A DNA stretch of 64,000 nt from Sipunculus nudus (GCA_026874595.1 CM049316.1:57795676-57859675); one strand, 5' to 3'. Positions 1 through 11,763 are shown, counted from the stretch's first letter. Translations and numbers: made by a program. Notes: generated from the sequence alone by a model not told the origin.

Positions 1-971
1 TGACTGCAGATGATAGTTATGTTCAAAGACTAATGACATTCCCGGCACACTTAATCACCTGGGCAATGATGTAGCGCCATTCCGGCACTCTGACATTAGC
101 GAGTTTACGACCTTAATTCTTATTGGCTGTCACTCAGGGTGCCGTTACATCCTTCTGTGAGGAACGCAGTGTAAGGCTCCGTGAGATTGTAAATATTTTC
201 GTCATTTCTGACGACGCCTCATGGTCTACAGGTACACTGTCAATTAACATGAACCACACTTATCTTAAGCATTATAAGTATACTTTCTGAAAACACCAAA
301 CATGAGCGAGAAAAGTCCCATTTTAACTCGGCATATTAGTAAACTCCTTTGCATTATGTTGAATTTCTGACAGCATAAATGCAGGCATGGCTCGCACGGG
401 TCACTGGACGGCAGCCAATTTGTTCGCGATACAGGAAATGACTCGGTACCATAGAGACGGAGTTTCAGTGTGGGTTTTGAATTACCATGTATTCTTTCGT
501 GTTAATTCTTTATTCGTAGTCAAATGTTAAGATTATGTGCGGTTTACTACAATATAAATGCAACATGACGGAAGACCACTGCGATGCATTCCCCAATATT
601 GCTTGTATAACGACTCAAGTAGGCTTGCCATCCCAATTAGCCTAACATTGCCCACTGAGTCGGGTTGTCATGGCTAGGCCAGGGTGTTGCCGCACACCTC
701 TTTTCCGAAATCCTCGATTCGCCTCGATCTCTGGCTTTTTTTTAGTGGAATTTAGTACCGCCAAGAATGTTATGTTTCATTTATGTTTGCTTGTTTGTCT
801 GGCTGTCTTCAAAATTGCACAGAACATTGCGGAGGATGGGACAAAGGTCAGGGACGTCCCCATTAATTTTTGTTGTGGCTCCGGATAAATGTTGGGATCC
901 AGTAGGAATGCTTTGCCTTAGTGGATTTTTGCGCTATTTTGCGTTACATACCAGTTGTGACTGTTTTGCAG
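1..971. other. Intron of gene A (5' end outside window)
   Basis: This is the intron before the His/Asp exon, ending in TTTTGCAG. Bases about 28-58 align to 38508-38540 in copy B, and bases about 943-971 align to about 38545-38573. The roughly 880 bases between have no counterpart in B, so they are either an insertion in A or a deletion in B. I see no recognisable element in them. Short open frames here (670-888, 767-1084) show no family resemblance. Confidence 0.6.
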
Positions 972-1075
972 GAACTTCCACGTGTGGAACGAGTCATGGT
1001 TCCGCCGCCCAGACCTCCCTGATGGTTACGACGGCTGGCAGGCTCATGACGCAACACCGCAGGAACTCAGCGAAG
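972..1075 (+). CDS. Gene A exon: core, catalytic His and Asp
   Basis: A 104 bp exon that starts with G completing a Trp codon and ends at GAAG|gtgaag. It reads [10 protein letters not shown], then [11 protein letters not shown] and [12 protein letters not shown]. His (979-981) and Asp (1048-1050) are 23 residues apart, as in vertebrate transglutaminases. The residue before the catalytic Asp is His, where the family usually has Leu, Val or Pro nearby. Confidence 0.93.
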
Positions 1076-1764
1076 GTGAAGTGACGTCATCACATTTTTG
1101 GATTCAACTCATATGCTCTCATACAAAACTGTGTACATTTATCATTTACTGATCTAATCATGCTGCAATGAACCTGAAATAAACATAGCACCAATTGTAT
1201 CTTCCTATTTCGAAATTCCATCGCCCTTGAGATCTCATTATATTATCATAAAACACATTTGCCTATGAAAACAATATTACAATAGATTTTACATAATTTG
1301 AACCCATTTCCTGAAGGAAAATCACTTTTTCTATTTATTGTTCCACAAAAAACAACATGAGATTCTAAGAGATGTTTAAAATCTGTTGATTTATCTACGA
1401 GACTGTCACCTCGGCTGTAACACAGGTAAAACCCCTGTGACTAAAAATTCTAGATCTGACACCGTCAGCCCCAAATTTTAAGGGGAGAATAAAAACAAAC
1501 TGTACTGCTAAATTTAAGTCATTTTTGAATTTTGCCTGTGACGTCCCACCTACTAGCCAATCACATCAGTGTCCAGTCGCTGTTCTGAATGAAATGCACC
1601 ATTTGCATAACTCCACCAACACCACCACGTGCTATAAAGTTTATCTAACCTTCAGTATTCATGGTTTCCAACGTAAGTACTGCTTAGGAATAATGTTCAT
1701 GCTTATTTATGAAGAAGAAACATGAGCGCTCTATACTCTTTTATCAGTATTATTATATAAAATG

Positions 1765-1813
<49 letters not shown>

Positions 1814-4800
1814 TATATATATATACAGGTGTGATGCGTTGCGGCCCGTGTCCGGTAAAGGCAGTGAAGGAAGGACACGTCTACTTGCCGTATGACACTC
1901 CGTTTGTGTTTGCTGAGGTCAACGGTGACAGGATCCACTGGATTGTAATTATCAAAAAACAAACACAAACATAAAAAAACAGATCCATACGCTCAGGCTC
2001 GTCATTACAGACTGTTATACAGGTTCTGTGAGAATGGTCTATTAACTGAAGGTAACGGCCTAAATCTTGTAAAGAAATAGGTTAGATTAAGCCGTTTCTA
2101 CGGTGGGAGCATGTTAGTTTTGTTAAATGCACTTGCTTATAATATGTGTTTTGGCCGCCAAAATATTCCAAATACATACACAAAAAGGACATCTGGTGGC
2201 AAGACAGACAAACCAGAGTTTTGCAAATGGCATTTTGCCAAAAAAATGATCTTTTAGCTTCTGTCAATATCAGCCAACTACCAACTGCACAGTAACATGT
2301 GTGTCAAGGCAGGTGCATAAACCCTGATTACTAAAAGCAGATAAACAAGCTTGTACATTCATCACAGGCATTTTAAGAACCTTTCTTGGAAGAATTACCT
2401 ACAGTTGATTATTATTTACGCAGGGTAAGCCAAAATTAACATAGCTTTCCACATATCAGGCAAGTGAGTACCTGGATTTAAGATTAACCTGGATAGCACG
2501 TTTCCTGAGACACCATTTTAGGTCTTCTCGCTCAAAATCTTTTATCAAATACTTTAAAAATAATAACATTGGTATATCTTCCACGTAGTTATGTTATTGC
2601 TATTTGTACAGAATTACGCATTCCCGATGAGGTGGTATCTTTGGGTAAAGTTGATAACAGAATTAGTGCATGCGTACCTGAATAAACAAATTTAACTGAA
2701 CCACCACAGTCTTCTCGGAGTCTGAATGCATATAAAAATACCATGTCATTAAGCTTGATACAAGGAAAAAAGTATATTAGGGCAGTGCTCGACCTGCCCT
2801 TAGTCTCCAGAATATAAGCAAACAGACGTTACGCCATAGAAGTATAAATTAAAGTATTATATCTGACACAATATTGAAGGCATATGGTTAAATAAGTATG
2901 TTTCTAAACAGGCCTACATTTGCAATTTGAAAACCCATCAGTTATATATGTTTTAACCTACATAGAGAGTTGGAAGAAAATTTTATAAAATAACTACTAT
3001 TTGCTGAGCAGTAACACGTTCTTACATGATGATTGGCAGGTGCTTAGCACTGGCAGAATGATCCCCGTTTTCAAGGAGACGAAGACGGTGGGACTGAACA
3101 TATCAACCAAGGCGGTCGGCACTCCGTGTAGACACGACATTACAAACGAATACAAGTACGAGGAAGGTAACGTTACTGTCAACCCGCTCAACTTCACAAA
3201 ATACTCGTCTAAGGGTGCCTCTTGCTTTCCCGTGTCATTAAAGATCCACCTAACATTACCTCTTTTCATTCAGTCACACGGTAACATGTTGTTTTAAAAA
3301 TAATTATCGGCCGTTATTTTCGTTATGCTAATTTTGGTATTTTCATTCAAGAGAATGGATAGCTTTTTTAACATTATCGTTTAAATTTAAGAAAAATATC
3401 TAAGTCGAGTTTTGTATGTTATTCAGTAAATATGTTTAAAGACATTCTAATTTTATAAAGTGAATATTGTATCTTCGCACGATCATTTTCAATGTTATAA
3501 TTTTAGACAATTAATACACACACACACACACATATATAAATGTATAGGAATTTCGGTCAGTTGTCGCCAATGACATGCACATGTTATAACCTTTACCTTT
3601 ATATACTAGAACCATCTTGAAAGAGACTTATACTTGATGTCCGATTATATTGTTTTGAATCTTAAAATAGAAGTTTGAAATAGAATGTTGCAGTCGAAGA
3701 TTTTTTACAGCCTGATGACCGCACAGTCACCATCCAGTGTGGCTGTTTTTTATGCCTGGGAACCGGTTTAAATAATTGAAAGAAAGTCAGAGTATAATTA
3801 CAGAAATAAAATAGGATTAATGAAATAAATTATATAAAAAATGATAACAATCAATTTGCTTATCTATGACATTGACCGGGATGGCGGAATGGTCAGTGCG
3901 CTGGACTTGTGAACACCAGATTGTAGGTTCGTCTTCCGATTTGACCTCCTTCTAAGATCCATGACCAAATTACTTAGTCTTTACCACAAGGGCTTCCTCG
4001 CTCCTTATAGGTGTGAATGGGGACTTGTCATTGGCGGCAGGCAATATGTAGAACGAAACATCATCTAGCACTGCTTATTACTACTTGGGTTGTATGCTCC
4101 TAATTCTGGTGAGAAAGCTACAAGAAAGAACAGACCCGACAGACTAGGAAGGCAAAGTGTGGCGTGAGAGACTAACGTGGTCACTGTTATCAGACTATAA
4201 AACCTAACTTTTTTAAATTTCTTATTTATAGGAACCAAAGAAGAGCGCGCGGCCGTGCACCGTGCATTCCGCTACAGTTCGCGAAAGGATACAGCTGCCT
4301 ACAAAATACCGGATCCCGAAGTGGGTTTTGAGCTCGATATCCCTGATAACGTTGTGATTGGTCAAGATTTCACAATCAAAGTCAAGATGACCAATCAGGT
4401 AGCAGAAGACCGAAAGGTCCGGGCACGTTTGATGGCCATTTCCAGCTACTACACCGGGGTACCGTGTGACCAGCTTGGAGAGTATACTTTTGAGGACACT
4501 GTCAAGGCAAAAGGAGGTAGATCATTATACGTAATGAGATTATAGATAATCCGTAACCTTACGTCGAACATTCCATCAAATACAAACCATAAGCAAGATT
4601 AACAGTGTGGTAATATTCCACTCAAGAAATGTGTCTGAAGTAAGTTTTATAACACACTCCCCCGTCTACCAGTATGTGTGAAATCTGACCAATGCGTATA
4701 TGTATGTACGTATATACTTCTTTGTTAAAAGTGTATTTATAAGAACACGTTCTGTATAAGTTTATGTGATATTTCTTTTATAATTATAGGTATATTAATA

Positions 4801-5187
4801 TTTTTTTTATTTTACTCTTGATATGTTCAAGTGACATCGGATAAAATAGGATAAAATCTAGTTGAACATCAAAATATACAAAGCGCTTTTGAAATGGAGA
4901 ACATATCGTTATTCAGTTTAAGAAATCGTGAACGTACGGATATACCAACACTCTTTGATATAGAGTGAAAACTTAAATGGCTGATTAAAATTGACAGACC
5001 GTGAGTTCTTGCTGCACGTGGCCCCAGAGGACTACATACATCTGGTGAAGCCGGAAGCTATGGTCAAAGTTTACCTGAAAGCTACAGTTCTGGAAACCGA
5101 AAGATCCTACGCCAGATCAGACGCATTCTCATTTGTTAAACCGAACCTCACTCTACAGGTGAACCCTTACTATAAAGATAATGTGAT

Positions 5188-5247
<60 letters not shown>

Positions 5248-7309
5248 GACTGATAGCTGGCTAAATGTGCTTTTCTAAAGTGGAGAATGAAATATTATTT
5301 TGTTTATTTAGGGTAGCATGGACGGCTGGTATCTATTTCTCATGATTTTTTATGATATGTGCTCATGTGCAATGAACAGACATAATTTCATTATTTTGTT
5401 ATACAGATTTAGTTATTCGTTATTCAAAGCCTTCCGTGAAAACAAGCAAGATTATAAACAAGGTCAAAATAAGTAGCATGGATACCCATGACATTTAACA
5501 TGTTTGACAACCCCGTTTCCTCCATGTTGAAAATTATATTTCAAACAAAGTGGACCATAAATTTTACTTCTCATTTGAAAATAGCCAATAATTTCTTACA
5601 TACTTGAGATGTACAAAAAAGAATAAAGAAGACTTTCCAGAAAAGATTTTTCACGTACCACGTGCAAAATATGGAATAGGTAATGCGTGTAGTGTAGGCG
5701 AAATACCAGTTTTAAAACATGCATTGCACATAATCAAAGCCCGTTTTGAATAAAAGCGGAAAAGCTCTCAGGCAAGTTTCTTGAAGACCTTCTGCTACAA
5801 TAATCGGTGAAACCTCTGCTTACACGAATTGATAATTTTTATGGTATTTTATTGCATAATATTTAAACAATGAAGTGACTTTTATTCAGGCGCCTGATGA
5901 AGCCGAGATCGGCAAACCGTTCGATCTTGTCATCAAAACCAAGAATCCGCTGAACGAGAAACTGACGGGCGTGACATTCCATGTCGAGGCAGCAGGCATA
6001 GTCAAATCAGCCACCGTCCACTACAGGTGAGGAATATGAAACAAACTTCCAATCCTATGTGTTCCTATTGAGCAGCCATTACACAAACTCGACCAACATA
6101 TATTCGATCAGCGCAGAAATAAATTATGGCAAATGTTTATTAGATCTATTCTACACCCAATAACAAGCTATAATGTTCTTACACCAGTGAGAAAACGTGG
6201 ATAACGAAAAAATCATAATGAAGAAACATTTGAAAAGAAAAGATCCCTTTTATTTTCTTTTTCATTATCAATCTTAATTAACTCGGTAACTCAAATTGAC
6301 TGTCAACGATCATGCCTGTGTTGAATAATTTTATAATTAATATACATATATTCTTCCTCTTATATAAAATCATTTATGAACACTAGGTCTTAATCTTATC
6401 TATAATACATTAATATGATGCTGTTACTCGCCTTTGCTCATTTTATGTAAACGTCATCAGTTGTTGCAGTTTTATGAATAAACTGTCTATTTGTCTATAT
6501 ATAAACGGTCATCGGCTGTCAGGACAAATCTTACACGTTTTATATTTATAAATTATTCTCTGTGACACATGTGACAGTCAGTATAAAATTATTGTTGCAT
6601 GAAATATCAGTGTGTGGTATTGAATTTTTGAATGTGGAAATTTCGATTTTCCGCATTATCTGGAATAATGACCACTTCGAGACATGACCTTGAGTTTCAG
6701 TATATTTTACAGTATTCCGAGGATTTGTGCATGGTCTTAAAAAACGTTATTCCCCTCTTACTTTGGACATACACGACCCAATGAGATCAAACTCTCTATC
6801 AAATAGATTCTCGATTCGGGGCTGTCCTCGGATTACTTTTATGTCGCATTCCCACCCCTGACAGGCTTATTTTTCCCAGTTTCTTGAAACTGTACGTGGG
6901 GCTTGCATTTGTCGTGCACACTCACATATTACATGTCGAAATTTAAGGTATAGTTCGATTGATAAAGGGCTATCCTGAGACATGCTCAAGTTTAAGGAGC
7001 AAAATCAATACAAACTAATTAGTAATGGCATATATTGTGGCAGAAAGTTGTATATTGTGGGTGACTAAAGATCGTTTTTTGCAATATGATTGGTCACTTT
7101 TTTGGAAGACTTGAATGTACATTTCATCCATCACTTGTTATCCTTTTGAATATTTTAGGAAACCCGTGAAGCCAGGTGAAGACATTGAACAGACAATCCA
7201 ACTCACAGCCAGAAAAGCAGGGTCCAAAGAAATCGTGGCTACCATGTCCTCCAATCAGGTATCAGGCCTCAACGGAACAACAGAAATAAGGGTCAAATAC
7301 CAGGAGTAA
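972..7309 (+). CDS. Transglutaminase copy A, 3' part (7 exons; 5' end outside window)
   Basis: Protein-glutamine gamma-glutamyltransferase, a calcium-dependent enzyme family that cross-links Gln to Lys side chains. The exons are 972-1075, 1829-1944, 3040-3166, 4232-4516, 4998-5158, 5890-6026 and 7159-7309, all with GT-AG borders and compatible phases. The window holds the second half of the catalytic core, with His in NFHVWNESW (979-981) and Asp in DATPQE (1048-1050), followed by the two C-terminal beta-barrels. The exon with the catalytic Cys lies upstream of the window. All seven exons match copy B in length and phase, and no frame break is seen, so the gene looks intact here. In invertebrates such enzymes often serve haemolymph clotting or matrix cross-linking; the specific role of this one is unknown. 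Confidence 0.93.
1076..1828. other. Gene A intron with terminal (TA)n
   Basis: No gene is seen. The last 60 bases are a (TA)n microsatellite (about 1766-1826) that runs directly into the ATATACAG acceptor, so there is no normal pyrimidine tract. Copy B has the same arrangement. Confidence 0.7.
1766..1826. repeat. (TA)n microsatellite at splice acceptor, gene A
   Basis: A near-pure AT dinucleotide run with one CACAC interruption, ending directly at the ACAG acceptor of the exon at 1829. Confidence 0.9.
1829..1944 (+). CDS. Gene A exon: core, [12 protein letters not shown] motif
   Basis: A 116 bp exon reading [16 protein letters not shown] and then [18 protein letters not shown]. It matches the conserved CGP-P-V-AIKEG and FAEVN-D stretch of the core. 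The donor is ATT|gtaatt. The open frame continues into the intron to a TAA near 1972, but copy B and family alignment place the splice at 1944. Confidence 0.92.
1945..3039. other. Gene A intron containing dispersed repeat
   Basis: It aligns along its length with the B intron at 39127-40233. Bases about 2110-2420 also match a third copy at about 14281-14570 downstream of gene A, so this part is a mobile or dispersed repeat rather than only an intron paralogue. No coding content is seen. Confidence 0.55.
3040..3166 (+). CDS. Gene A exon: end of catalytic core
   Basis: A 127 bp exon, phase 0 to 1, starting after TTGGCAG. It reads [18 protein letters not shown], then [16 protein letters not shown] and YKYEEG. 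It corresponds to the conserved IGxxISTKxVG...R.DIT..YKY.EG region that includes acidic calcium-site residues in characterised family members. Confidence 0.92.
3167..4231. other. Gene A intron with a SINE
   Basis: It contains a short (CA)n run near 3515-3531 and the tRNA-derived SINE described separately. The remainder aligns with the B intron 40361-41059, and no gene is seen. Confidence 0.55.
3876..4190 (+). mobile_element. tRNA-derived SINE (Ser/Leu-like head)
   Basis: The head (about 3876-3945) carries a pol III A-box-like TGGCGGAATGG and a B-box-like GGTTCGTCTTCC, spaced as in a long-arm tRNA. No complete acceptor stem is visible. The downstream body (3945-4190) is also present in copy B at about 40770-41005, but there the head has been replaced or lost. 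The insertion therefore appears older than the duplication. Confidence 0.5.
4232..4516 (+). CDS. Gene A exon: linker and C-terminal barrel 1
   Basis: A 285 bp exon, the largest of the gene, reading [17 protein letters not shown], then [18 protein letters not shown], and ending at KAKGG. It is the start of the first C-terminal immunoglobulin-like beta-barrel (Transglut_C). Bases 4342-4459 are almost identical to copy B (see findings). Confidence 0.92.
4517..4997. other. Gene A intron
   Basis: AT-rich, with no gene or recognisable element. It aligns partly with the B intron 41345-41931 but lacks the (CT)n(TG)n microsatellite found there. Confidence 0.6.
4998..5158 (+). CDS. Gene A exon: C-terminal barrel 1, second half
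   Basis: A 161 bp exon reading [16 protein letters not shown], then [18 protein letters not shown] and NLTLQ. The donor CAG|gtgaac is good. The open frame runs on into the (TA)n of the intron, which is not coding. Confidence 0.92.
5159..5889. other. Gene A intron with (TA)n microsatellite
   Basis: It contains a (TA)n tract at about 5188-5244. The rest is AT-rich and alignable in part with the B intron 42093-43862, which is 1 kb longer. No gene is seen. Confidence 0.65.
5188..5244. repeat. (TA)n microsatellite, gene A intron
   Basis: About 57 bases of AT dinucleotides with a single ATAC interruption, 30 bases after the donor at 5159. Confidence 0.9.
5890..6026 (+). CDS. Gene A exon: C-terminal barrel 2, first half
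   Basis: A 137 bp exon reading [16 protein letters not shown], then [18 protein letters not shown], ending HY(R). It matches the second C-terminal beta-barrel, with the family's F-NPL...LT-V-F--EG pattern. Confidence 0.92.
6027..7158. other. Gene A intron, no element seen
   Basis: It aligns at both ends with the B intron 44000-46029. The LINE insertion found in B is absent here, which makes A the pre-insertion state. Confidence 0.6.
7159..7309 (+). CDS. Gene A last exon: end of barrel 2 and stop
   Basis: A 151 bp terminal exon reading [18 protein letters not shown], then [18 protein letters not shown], with stop TAA at 7307-7309. It carries the P-RPG-----A------Q--GLNG/VHG pattern of the family's final strands. 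Confidence 0.92.
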
Positions 7310-7559
7310 TAGGTCACGACGCATGCGCACAACATGGCCAGTCTGAACAGCCCACATTGAACAAGGATGTTTTTGTACTCAGTGTCACGCATATAATTTT
7401 AAGTTTCAGTGGAAGGTTTCCGTAACCTGCTCAATCTGAAATGGACGAAATAGGTTGACAGATGGTTAAATTAAAATTCAGTATAATAAGGAATGAGCAG
7501 CATTGCATACTTTGTTAAGAATCTTACAAATCTGATTGGTCTACGGTGTTTGTATAAGA

Positions 7560-7565
7560 AATAAA
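7560..7565 (+). promoter_or_regulatory. Polyadenylation signal AATAAA of gene A
   Basis: AATAAA lies about 250 bases after the stop codon, within a stretch (TGTTTGTATA...AATAAAACTTTTTGTTC) that is conserved downstream of gene B at 46377. Confidence 0.7.
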
Positions 7566-10262
7566 ACTTTTTGTTCATGTTTCAAGATATTTCTTTTTCA
7601 CTTCAAATACTAATTTAGAAATCACATGGACCTATGCCCAACATATCAAATCTTCATCTGAAATGACACAACCGAAGGTACTAATTATACTGCAGAACTT
7701 CTTAAACCTTATAGTTATTTTGAAATTAATGGTCTTTACAACAGGGAGTTTCCACAGTATTTGATTTAGACAAATCCATTCAAGTTCTATATGATTTCAG
7801 AGAATATTAGGAACAACATTCAAAGATGGGAGACAGTCAAGATGTCAATGTTGCAATATCTGGTGTCTCCACGGTCCCACTCGAGAATAAGTGTCATATA
7901 AGCCTTTATTTTTATTGGAAAATAAATTTGATTGAATCATGACTATATTTAATGATACGTACCGTCTTAGTACCATCTTTAATATGAACGTGACCTCCGA
8001 GCCCGTGCTGTATTATACTGTAAATTGCGGTCATCTCCAGAGGGTTCATCAAGCTTCTACTTGGACGATTCATTTATGAAGGCCACCAAAGTATCTCTGC
8101 AAATAGAATTCCACCTTTAAACTATATTCGGGATTAGTTTCCTGTCGTTTTCCCCCTCATCTTATTATTCCCTGATTTAGCAAAATTCGAAACCAGCCTG
8201 CAAAGTCGAGGGATAAACCACGGCTTTCTCTGTGGCGACCTGGGTCAAATCGCGGCATGGTTGTGAGAGTGGTTTATATAGTAGCCTGTCCAAGGCCGAT
8301 GGTTTTCTGTAGTTTCCTCCACCTTTAGACATGCACTAACAAGCGCTGCTACCTGAGCCATGTAGAGTACCTAGATTAAGTATTATAACTATAAATAATG
8401 TAAAATTAAATGTTTATAATATATCCCCAAATTTTAGGGAAAATATGGACTATCTCAGAACTGATGGCGTTAACTTATTTAATTCATAAATGCCTACAAA
8501 ACCCTCAATTTGACCTTCAAGGTCAAACTTGGTGGAAAAATCCTTTGTGTGACAGTAGAAGGAACATCTTGGAAACTGCAAGTGTCCTCGGGGCTACACG
8601 AATCCAAGATTTCGGCGGTTTTACCTTGAAGATCAAGGGCAAGGTCACAGATTTTCAAACCAGTTCAAGTATATGATGGAAGCAATGTGTGTTTAAAATA
8701 TGAAGACAATGGACTTTGGGTCACGGCGCTAAGCTGAAATTGATTTTGAGATTGTTTTTATAAAAACCTAACATATTGAAATCCAGCTACAACAATTGTA
8801 TTTGATAAATACACAAAATACATCTCTGAAGTTACCTGTGTACTTTTATGGGCTACATGAAAGATGTAGGAGCCTCTTATTATACATATTTCTATATAAG
8901 GATCAGTATCTCAACGAGGTGAGTGAAATATGCATGTCAATTATATTATAAAAGAGGAGGTAAGTTGATCAAAGTATAATAACAAATTAAATTATTAACT
9001 TGACAAAAAAAATTTCTGTTTTCATATTAGAATAAGATTTAATAAGCATGATAAAAACAAGCCAATCTTGCAAACATTGCTTTGTGCAACAAATGAAAAT
9101 TGTGGCATAAGTCCGTTTAATTATCCAATAAGGAAACTTTTGAAATGTATTGTTAACTAAATATCTATACTATATAATAAACAGCGATTTTTATCTAGGG
9201 TTTACCAGAAATGATTAAGCGCGACAGCAACTATAATGAGGCATTATAGTTTTATACTGCATTGGTGTAATATTCCATGTCAAATACCTGGTTATATTAA
9301 CTAAGATTCCTACTTGATTGGAAATTTACTGTAAAAGTGTTTGATTTAAAACTTATTTGCTTAGAGGGTATTTCTGATACAGGTGAGTGTGGCACCGTGG
9401 AATATAAATTATTTATGATACAAAATGAATTTATATTTGCAAAACAATGATAACAAACAAATACACATTAAATAAAAATTACATAATTACAAAAGTACAT
9501 ATATGTGCGTAATTCGTGCATATTTCATTGAAGCTGATGATTTAAAAAAAAATCAAATGGAGTTACAATATTTTAAGGTTTCTTGAAATTCTTTAAACTG
9601 CTTCGTTTTCCTGCAATATCTCTCTCAATATCAAAGTATTTCTTCTATGAATAAAGCTGTGAATATTTTAATTAACATTTTTAAAGCTTTTGTCGTACAT
9701 GTGTTTTTCCCCATTAATGATACGATATTTTCAAATTTCTTGAATTATTTTCTTCTGCAATTCCCAAAATGACTTTATAAATACATTCCACCTTTCTTGA
9801 ATTAAAAGAAATATTTTTACATGCCAATATAAAGGCATGGGACATAAATAAAATTTATATCTTAAAGATAATTGGATTAAAAGTAAGACAGAGACCTTAG
9901 CTTAAGACTATTAAAGATGTTCTGTGTATTGTATGTGTACAAAGGGAGGGGGCAGCTCAGGAAGTCATACACGTGCACTCTCTCCTTCAGCAATGGACCA
10001 AGCCCACCTGTTCGTTTATTAGTCATGTGTATCTAATGGCATTAGAACAGATCAGTCTGAACCCTTGAGAGCAAAAACTTATACAAAAGCTTCGTAAACA
10101 TGTGAGAATTAAAGATTAAATCATCTAATATGTGATTGTAACTGTAATGGGAAACAGGTTCCATCTTACTAATACACATTTTGTCAGGATTCATTTGCCG
10201 AGTTAGTTTTACTTGAGCAACTTACCCACCTACTGAATTATGTAACCAGTTACCCATGCGGG

Positions 10263-10342
10263 GTCGGGACATGTGGCTTTGAACCCCATAACCAATCGGT
10301 GACTCCAAGCTGGCGTAGCTGTCAGGGGGAGGGGGAGACCAC
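10263..10342 (+). repeat. 80 bp direct repeat, donor copy
   Basis: An 80 base segment starting GTCGGGACATGTGG and ending GGGGAGACCAC. It is identical by eye to 11628-11707, about 1.36 kb downstream. Only the downstream copy is flanked by duplicated sequence, so this one is the probable template. Confidence 0.85.
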
Positions 10343-11569
10343 CACTGTACTTGACGGGCTTCAAGTAAACAATACTTTTATTTGGTGGATGAAAAACTGG
10401 ATAAACGCTAGATACGCGGGGGCATTCAGTTTTCCATGATATTTGACTGGATTCTATCGTTGGACGTATAAAGATAAGGTTGATGTGAGGAACACATGAA
10501 ATATTTATTAAATATACGTTGCAAGGAAACTGTTCCTGAAGAAAGAAACAGAATTATGCATACCTCGTAAGTAGCAAAAGCGGACCCAACGGGACTCCAT
10601 GCAGAGGGTCAGTATCCCATTTCAGCCACCGCATCCTTTTTACATCGTAAAAGACAAATGTTGAGGCCTGAAACCCCCGCCACCATTCCACCCCACCCCA
10701 CTCCACCCCTGTTCCTGAAATTGGGACCTTGAATTAGGTTTTGTCATTAATCCTCCTGGGTTGAACTCTCCATTTCATAAAGCGAGAAACATGTGTTTTT
10801 CTCTTTTACTGAATACGCACGTGGGTGAGAGCCTCGTTCAAATGTAAGGCTAGACATGCTCAAATCCCTCACTGAAAGCAAGCGTTATTCATATAAACCA
10901 TAGTCCTCAATGGTGTTTGAGGTTGAGTGTTCACGATGCACGCATTCCGGTCATTGCCGAAGGCAGTTCGGCTGTGCTCGGTCTAACCTCCGTGCAAATC
11001 AGTAAAAACGGAAAAATCACTCAAAATTATATGTAATTTAAAAATTATTCTTTCTCATATCGCCTATTTCACTGCGGGAATAAAACCTTTAAAATGATGT
11101 ATGGCACAGTATTGTACACACACAGTTTTAAAGAACATTGCGAAGAAACGTGAACCGAATTCCTTTTATAAGTATTAGATTTTGACCTAATTCCTGGTAT
11201 ACAATGAAATCTCTTAAATCAATGCAGTTACCGGCTAGAAAAGGCTCTCTAGCTTCATCAGTTACTGTATAAACATTTGAAAAATATATTTTTTTTCATA
11301 TTTTGACGATACCCATCACTTTTGGGGCAATGACTTTTACAACTCGGACAATATTGACCTAATTTCTAGCATGCACTTAGGAAACATATGATTGAATAGT
11401 TATGCTGAATATGAAGAAAACGACGCGATTGGTTTTGATATTAGGCAATTTTAATGGAATATGGATATCATTAGTTACCACGTTCTCAAGAAATGCCTTT
11501 ACATCCAAGCAAATCCTTGTGAATACTGTAGGAAACTTGATTCAAGTAAAAAATACCTATATTTCTCAG

Positions 11570-11763
11570 CTATTTGATTGTTAACACCTTCACAGCCAGT
11601 TTCCGAGTCTTATTCGCTGCACTGACTGTCGGGACATGTGGCTTTGAACCCCATAACCAATCGGTGACTCCAAGCTGGCGTAGCTGTCAGGGGGAGGGGG
11701 AGACCACTATTTGATTGTTAACACCTTGACAGCCAGTTTCCGAGTCTTAATCGCTGCACTGAC
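11570..11763 (+). repeat. 57 bp flank duplication bracketing an 80 bp templated insert
   Basis: Bases 11570-11626 and 11707-11763 are a 57 bp direct repeat with two mismatches. Between them sits 11628-11707, identical to 10263-10342. The paralogous site downstream of B (about 49360-49430) has a single copy of the 57 bp sequence and no insert. Confidence 0.85.

Noticed and set aside
1762-1974. Open frame starting in (TA)n as a separate small gene
   Set aside because: It is the transglutaminase exon 1829-1944 extended into flanking microsatellite and intron.
3876-3945. Possible tRNA gene
   Set aside because: A and B boxes are present but no acceptor stem or anticodon arm closes; a SINE head fits better.
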